Assembly (NCBI GenBank): GCA_937876275.1
Contig: CALFIA010000067.1
Span: 1 to 7,852, forward strand
Source of the DNA: an uncultured Actinomycetes bacterium
GTDB taxonomy: Bacteria; Actinomycetota; Actinomycetes; S36-B12
DNA: 7,852 nucleotides
Direction of reading: 5' to 3'
Positions within the stretch are counted from its first letter, which is position 1, and every line of letters starts with the position of its first letter. The translations under genes were made by a program, and so were the position numbers. A model generated the notes under the pieces. The model was given only the letters and a program-made list of their open reading frames with translations. It was not told the origin of the DNA and ran no database searches. This document shows positions 6,216 through 7,852 of this stretch, one piece after another.

Positions 6216-7565
6216 ATGACGATGACACCCGAGCGCACCGACAACGGCATTGCCCAGGAGCGCCGACTTGTCACCTCGATTCCCGGCCCTGCATCCATCG
6301 CACTTCAGGCACGAAAGAACTCCGCCGTCTCCGGAGGTGTCGGCGTCACTCTGCCTGTCTACATCGATCGCGCGGGTGGCGGAATCCTGATCGACGTCGA
6401 CGGAAATTCACTCATCGACCTTGGTTCCGGCATCGCCGTCACGACGGTCGGCAATGCCAATCCGTATGTCGCCGCGAACGTGGCCGAACAGGCAGCCAAG
6501 CTCACGCACACCTGCTTCATGGTCACTCCTTACTCCGGGTATGTCGAAGTGTGCGAGGCACTCAACCGACTGACACCGGGTACACACGAGAAGCGCTCAG
6601 CCCTGTTCAACTCCGGTGCGGAAGCCGTCGAAAACGCAGTCAAGGTTGCACGTGTCTTCACCAAGCGCACGGCCGTTGTCGTCGTTGAGCACGGCTACCA
6701 CGGACGCACGAACCTTACGATGGGCATGACCGCGAAGAACATGCCTTACAAGGAGGGCTTCGGGCCGTTTGCTCCTGAGATCTATCGAGTCCCAGCGTCA
6801 TACCCCTTCCGCGACCGCGGACTCACTGGCGAGGAGATGGCAGCAATCGCCACAACGCGAATCGAGAAGGAGATCGGTGCACACAACGTTGCAGCGATCA
6901 TGATCGAACCTGTGCAGGGCGAGGGTGGCTTCATCGTCCCGGGCACGGGCTACTTCGCTGCCATGGCGAATTTCGCCAAGGACAACGGCATTGTCTTCAT
7001 CGCCGATGAAATTCAGAGCGGCTTCTGCCGGACCGGAGATTGGTTCGCGAGCGAGCACGAAGGCGTTGTTCCTGACCTGATCACCACCGCGAAGGGCATC
7101 GCCGGCGGAATGCCTCTTGCCGGCCTGACTGGTCGCGCCGAGATCATGGATTCAGTCCATGCTGGCGGACTGGGAGGCACGTACGGTGGCAATCCAGTGG
7201 CATGTGCCGGCGCACTCGGCGCTATTCGCTGGATGGAAGAGACTGACGCAAATGCACGCGCACGCGAGATCGAGTCGATCATGATCCCCCGTCTCCAGGA
7301 GATTCAGTCGGCGCACCCGACCATCGGCGAGATCCGCGGCCGTGGCGCGATGATCGCGATTGAGTTGGTCAAGCCCGGCACCATCGAGCCGGATGCAGCT
7401 CGGGCAGCAGCGCTGAACAAGTTCTGCCACGAAAATGGAGTCGTCACTTTGACGACGGGCACTTACGGAAACGTCTTCCGATTCCTGCCACCACTGACGA
7501 TCTCAAACGAGCTTCTGAACGAAGGACTCGACGTGCTGGCAGCAGCCTTCGAGGCCACCGCCTAA
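6216..7565 (+). CDS. gabT: Class III PLP aminotransferase, probable 4-aminobutyrate--2-oxoglutarate transaminase
   Basis: The likely reaction is GABA plus 2-oxoglutarate to succinic semialdehyde plus glutamate, in the cytoplasm. The 449-residue protein has NSGAEA at 132-137 (cofactor phosphate contact) and HGYHGRT at 159-165. IEPVQGEGG at 230-238 and ADEIQSGF at 263-270 follow; D264 should pair with the pyridine nitrogen of PLP. K293 in TTAKGIAGG is the Schiff-base lysine. The 29-residue gap from D264 to K293 equals that in E. coli GabT (D239 to K268). GTYGGNP and a normal C-terminal domain complete the fold. The length is close to that of actinobacterial GabT. Other omega-amino acid transaminases (5-aminovalerate, beta-alanine, putrescine) share these motifs, so the substrate rests on similarity and on the PucR regulator and dehydrogenase next door. 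It is transcribed alone here, divergent from the regulator and convergent with the ureohydrolase. Confidence 0.88.
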   Translation: MTMTPERTDNGIAQERRLVTSIPGPASIALQARKNSAVSGGVGVTLPVYIDRAGGGILIDVDGNSLIDLGSGIAVTTVGNANPYVAANVAEQAAKLTHTCFMVTPYSGYVEVCEALNRLTPGTHEKRSALFNSGAEAVENAVKVARVFTKRTAVVVVEHGYHGRTNLTMGMTAKNMPYKEGFGPFAPEIYRVPASYPFRDRGLTGEEMAAIATTRIEKEIGAHNVAAIMIEPVQGEGGFIVPGTGYFAAMANFAKDNGIVFIADEIQSGFCRTGDWFASEHEGVVPDLITTAKGIAGGMPLAGLTGRAEIMDSVHAGGLGGTYGGNPVACAGALGAIRWMEETDANARAREIESIMIPRLQEIQSAHPTIGEIRGRGAMIAIELVKPGTIEPDAARAAALNKFCHENGVVTLTTGTYGNVFRFLPPLTISNELLNEGLDVLAAAFEATA

Positions 7566-7569
7566 TCCC

Positions 7570-7852
7570 TCACTCCCCCGGAATCCGATCGGCAAGCAAC
7601 GGCTGACGCGGGTCCCAGGTGGTGCCGTCGCGCGCATCCTTGCGTCGGCGCGCAATTGCCGAAAGCGCCTCAAGCACAACTCGGTTTCCGAGCAGTGCGG
7701 TGATGTCAGCGTGGTCATATGGAGGGGCAACCTCAACGACGTCGATCCCTACGACAGGCAGCTCGTAACAGATGCGCCTCACGGCATCGAGCAATTGGCG
7801 TGCGCTCAGACCACCGGGTTCAGGCGTACCTGTTCCCGGTGCATGCCCGGGA
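7570..7852 (-). CDS. Agmatinase/guanidinobutyrase-type ureohydrolase, C-terminal part, cut at the window edge
   Basis: Only the last 93 residues are visible; the gene continues beyond the right edge. My minus-strand translation begins PGHAPGTGTPEPGGLS, a hallmark of the ureohydrolase (arginase/agmatinase) family. It continues with VVGIDVVEVAPPYDHADIT, the usual C-terminal strand and loop. The family hydrolyses guanidino compounds to urea plus an amine, using two manganese ions. Most of the metal-binding histidine and aspartate motifs lie upstream, outside the window. The HAPGTGTPEPGG form fits agmatinase-like enzymes rather than arginase. Agmatine (giving putrescine) and 4-guanidinobutyrate (giving GABA) cannot be told apart from this piece, but the neighbouring GABA transaminase makes guanidinobutyrate attractive. 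An apparent TTG start at 7794 is only an in-frame leucine codon; homology extends past it. The stop lies 4 bases beyond the aminotransferase stop, in convergent orientation. Confidence 0.9.
   Translation of the reverse strand, partial: PGHAPGTGTPEPGGLSARQLLDAVRRICYELPVVGIDVVEVAPPYDHADITALLGNRVVLEALSAIARRRKDARDGTTWDPRQPLLADRIPGE

Noticed and set aside
1..7852. Search for tRNA/rRNA genes, CRISPR arrays, insertion sequences, phage or toxin-antitoxin genes
   Set aside because: Nothing recognisable was seen. Nearly all sequence is accounted for by seven metabolic or regulatory genes of uniform composition.

Overview
The window reads as chromosomal DNA of a moderately high-GC actinobacterium (Actinomycetota). 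The strongest clue is the minus-strand order dxr - site-2 protease (rip1/rseP) - ispG, an arrangement known from mycobacteria and relatives. The IspG N-terminus also has the actinobacterial form (LGMP...APRR...SVQSMCTT). The lineage below phylum cannot be fixed from this sequence. Coding density is very high; no gene-free stretch exceeds about 130 bases. I see no RNA genes, CRISPR array, insertion sequence or sign of recent transfer.

Layout, left to right. Positions 1-439 (-) hold the N-terminal part of ispG, cut by the window edge. Positions 476-1798 (-) hold an intramembrane site-2 metalloprotease, and 1800-3008 (-) hold dxr. These three are tightly packed and transcribed leftward, probably as one operon: two non-mevalonate (MEP) isoprenoid enzymes with a regulatory protease between them. 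Upstream of dxr, on the same strand, lie an aldehyde dehydrogenase (3057-4520) and a PucR-family regulator (4585-6087). A class III aminotransferase resembling GabT (6216-7565, +) is divergent from the regulator. The C-terminal part of an agmatinase-type ureohydrolase (7570-7852, -) converges on it and runs off the right edge.

The right half looks like a 4-aminobutyrate (GABA) catabolic locus. The aminotransferase would turn GABA into succinic semialdehyde and the dehydrogenase would oxidise that to succinate. The PucR regulator would control both from the shared 128-bp divergent region. The ureohydrolase could feed the pathway by releasing GABA from 4-guanidinobutyrate, or putrescine from agmatine. 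A divergent PucR-type regulator (GabR) next to gabT is known from Corynebacterium glutamicum, so the design has precedent.

The divergent region contains the most interesting non-coding signal: two imperfect 17-bp direct repeats with a 24-bp period. One contains a perfect 6-3-6 inverted repeat, and the other overlaps a perfect 10-bp palindrome just upstream of the regulator's ribosome binding site. I found no wholly new system; the rest is ordinary, well-packed metabolism.
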